A stretch of DNA of 8,234 nucleotides from Roseovarius sp. (GTDB lineage Bacteria; Pseudomonadota; Alphaproteobacteria; Rhodobacterales; Rhodobacteraceae), in contig SLDH01000035.1 in the NCBI GenBank assembly GCA_007125415.1, positions 1 to 8,234 on the forward strand, read 5' to 3'. Below the pieces are notes generated by a model, which was given only the letters and a program-made list of their open reading frames with translations, searched no databases and was not told the origin of the DNA. The translations under genes and the position numbers were made by a program. Shown one piece after another: positions 6,608 to 8,234 of this stretch. The number at the start of each line of letters is the position of its first letter. Positions within the stretch are counted from its first letter, which is position 1.

Positions 6608-7153
6608 ATGTTGGATCTTGGCTGGACCGAGCTGATGGTCATCGGCGTCGTGGCGCTGATCGTTGTGGGGCCGAAAGACCTTCCCGGTATGTTCCGGACC
6701 GTGGGCAATTTCATGGGCAAGGCGCGGCGGATGGCGCGGGAATTCAGCAAGGCGATGAATGACGCGGCAGACGACGCGGGTGTGTCCGATGTCAAGCGCA
6801 CGCTCAATGCGGCATCCAATCCGATGAAATCGGCGATGGATGAAGTCAGGAAATCCACAGACAGTTTCACGAAGGCCACGATGGATGCGGGCAAGCCTAA
6901 AGCTGCGTCCGCGCGGCAGAAGTCGGCCGAGAATACCAGCGCGACAACGTCCGGAACTGCAGGTGAGCATCAGGGCAGGACAAGGGCTGAAGCGGTAGCG
7001 AAGAAGGCGGCGACGCCGCAGGCGCAGGGGGAAGGCGACGCACCGCCCACCGGCGAGCAAGCGGATGCTGCGGAACGGCCCGCTGAAGGTAAAGCGGCCG
7101 AGGCGCCCGCTGCCGGGAATCCTGCTACGAAAGCGACAGAGGACAAGGCATGA
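6608..7153 (+). CDS. tatB: Sec-independent protein translocase subunit TatB
   Basis: TatB works with TatC as the receptor for twin-arginine signal peptides. The 181-residue product begins with the typical [20 protein letters not shown] helix, with the conserved glutamate at position 8, then the hinge GPKDLP (21-26) and an amphipathic helix (about 28-50). From about residue 95 the protein is low-complexity, rich in Ala, Lys, Glu, Thr and Pro, and probably disordered; TatB tails vary in length and sequence. The ATG is 8 nt after the tatA stop with only a distant AAGG, so translation may depend on coupling to tatA. Its stop TGA (7151-7153) overlaps the tatC ATG (7150-7152) as ATGA, a sign of coupled synthesis of the two receptor subunits. 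Confidence 0.95.
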   Translation: MLDLGWTELMVIGVVALIVVGPKDLPGMFRTVGNFMGKARRMAREFSKAMNDAADDAGVSDVKRTLNAASNPMKSAMDEVRKSTDSFTKATMDAGKPKAASARQKSAENTSATTSGTAGEHQGRTRAEAVAKKAATPQAQGEGDAPPTGEQADAAERPAEGKAAEAPAAGNPATKATEDKA

Positions 7154-8208
7154 GTCAGAGCGACGAGATCGATGAAAGCTCGGCCCCTCTGATCGAGCAT
7201 CTCGCCGAGTTGCGCACGCGCCTCATTCGCGCGATCATGGCCTTTGTAGTGGGCATCGTTCTCGTCTTCATCGTTGCGGAACCGATTCTGCAATTCCTGC
7301 TTGGCCCCATCGAATCGACATTGCGGCAATTGGGCGATCCGTCTCCCACGCTGCAATACACCTCGCCGCAGGAATACCTTTTCACGCTGTTCCGCATCTC
7401 GATGGTGTTCGGCTTCATCCTTGCGTTCCCGGTGATCGCGCATCAGCTATGGCGTTTCGTGGCACCGGGGCTCTACCGTGCGGAAAAAGCGGCGTTCTTA
7501 CCATTCGTCATCGCGTCTCCGGTCATGTTTCTGCTGGGCGCGGCCTTTGCGCATTTCATCGTCACGCCCTTGGCGATGGCGTTCTTCCTCGGTTTTGCGG
7601 ATGTCAGTTCGATTTTTGCCAACCTGCTGGCGACTACTGTGGGTGATGTGGCCCCTTCGACTGACGAGACTGCCTTGCCGGGTGTGCCGGAAAGTTTTGG
7701 CCTGATGGTGCCTCAGACCGATGAGGGCCTGCGGATCACCTTCTTCGGGAAGGTCAACGAATCACTCGATATCACGTTGAAATTCATCATGGCTTTCGGG
7801 CTGTGCTTCCAGTTGCCGGTACTTCTGACATTGATGGGCAAGGCGGGGCTGGTGAGTGCGGTAGGCCTGCGCAGCGTGCGCAAATACGCCATGGTGGGGA
7901 TCCTGCTGCTTGCGGCACTTGTGACGCCGCCGGATGTGATCACGCAGGTTATTCTCTTCACGGTGGTCTACGGGCTTTACGAAGTTTCGATCTTTCTGGT
8001 GAAGCGGGTCGAGAAGAAGCGCGAGGCGAAGCTGCGCGCGGAAGGCGCGTGGTTCGAGGATGATGAGGACACGCCGGCGGATGAGGCTGATGCGGAAATG
8101 GCCAAAGAGGGGCCGGTGACGGATGAGGTCGACCCCTATGACGAGGCAGATGGCGAGCCCGAGAACGATCTGCCGGACGACACCGTGGCCAAGGACAAGC
8201 CGACGTGA
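7150..8208 (+). CDS. tatC: Sec-independent protein translocase subunit TatC, with long loop and tail
   Basis: TatC is the six-helix membrane protein that binds the twin-arginine motif. Conserved elements are HLAELRTRL (17-25), TSPQEYLF (71-78), [16 protein letters not shown] (98-113) with the key glutamate E112, [11 protein letters not shown] (214-224) and the last-loop TPPD (259-262). At 352 residues it is much longer than E. coli TatC (258). Two additions explain this: about 40 extra residues in the periplasmic loop between helices 3 and 4 (around 152-205), and a cytoplasmic tail after about 290 that is highly acidic, with 22 Asp/Glu in residues 303-352. Long TatC forms are known in Rhodobacteraceae. 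GAGGA (7139-7143) lies 6 nt before the ATG. The stop overlaps the next gene's GTG start. Confidence 0.95.
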   Translation: MSQSDEIDESSAPLIEHLAELRTRLIRAIMAFVVGIVLVFIVAEPILQFLLGPIESTLRQLGDPSPTLQYTSPQEYLFTLFRISMVFGFILAFPVIAHQLWRFVAPGLYRAEKAAFLPFVIASPVMFLLGAAFAHFIVTPLAMAFFLGFADVSSIFANLLATTVGDVAPSTDETALPGVPESFGLMVPQTDEGLRITFFGKVNESLDITLKFIMAFGLCFQLPVLLTLMGKAGLVSAVGLRSVRKYAMVGILLLAALVTPPDVITQVILFTVVYGLYEVSIFLVKRVEKKREAKLRAEGAWFEDDEDTPADEADAEMAKEGPVTDEVDPYDEADGEPENDLPDDTVAKDKPT

Positions 8209-8234
8209 GCAACGAGCTTAAGCGCATTGCCGCG
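8205..8234 (+). CDS. Start of an unidentified gene downstream of tatC, cut by window edge
   Basis: GTG 8205 overlaps the tatC stop as GTGA and opens a frame reading [10 protein letters not shown] up to the window end. AAGGA (8191-8195) lies 9 nt upstream, a fair ribosome site. Only ten codons are visible, too few to name the product. In some Rhodobacteraceae I recall an AAA-type ATPase gene (DUF815) after tatC whose N-terminus has an LxRIA pattern; that is a weak guess only. Confidence 0.5.
   Translation, partial: MSNELKRIAA

Overview
The window looks like chromosomal DNA from an alphaproteobacterium, most likely a member of the Rhodobacteraceae (Roseobacter group). This rests on the GC-rich codon use, a Hint_2-type protein of the kind common in that family, and a tatABC cluster whose TatC has a long periplasmic insertion and an acidic tail. 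It is an ordinary chromosomal region: I see no insertion sequence, CRISPR array, tRNA, rRNA or prophage.

Left part, minus strand (1-2466). A Hint-domain protein (2466 to 1456) is followed after 47 nt by prfC, peptide chain release factor 3. prfC starts at 1408 and runs off the left edge of the window, so its last roughly 60 codons are missing. A candidate promoter for this pair lies at 2521-2549.

Middle part, plus strand (2632-4904). A short-chain dehydrogenase/reductase-like gene lacks the usual catalytic Tyr/Lys. After a 104-nt gap with a stem-loop comes a sodium:solute symporter gene. The only plausible ATG of the symporter (3516) is followed at once by an in-frame TAA, yet the next 17 codons encode what should be its first membrane helix. 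This is the most unusual observation in the window. The gap 4905-5155 has no recognisable gene, only short coding-like stretches on the minus strand that may be a decayed fragment.

Right part, plus strand (5156-8234). A lone FbpC/PotA-type ABC ATPase, probably starting at TTG 5156, has no permease or binding protein beside it. After 130 nt comes the twin-arginine translocation cluster tatA-tatB-tatC, tightly packed: 8 nt between tatA and tatB, and an ATGA overlap between tatB and tatC. The start of a further gene overlaps the tatC stop (GTGA) and leaves the window. TatA, TatB and TatC together form the export machine for folded proteins in the inner membrane. The other genes have no evident functional link to it or to each other.

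I found no convincing new multi-gene system. The items most worth a second look are the start-stop symporter, the catalytically atypical SDR, the stand-alone Hint protein and the extended TatC.
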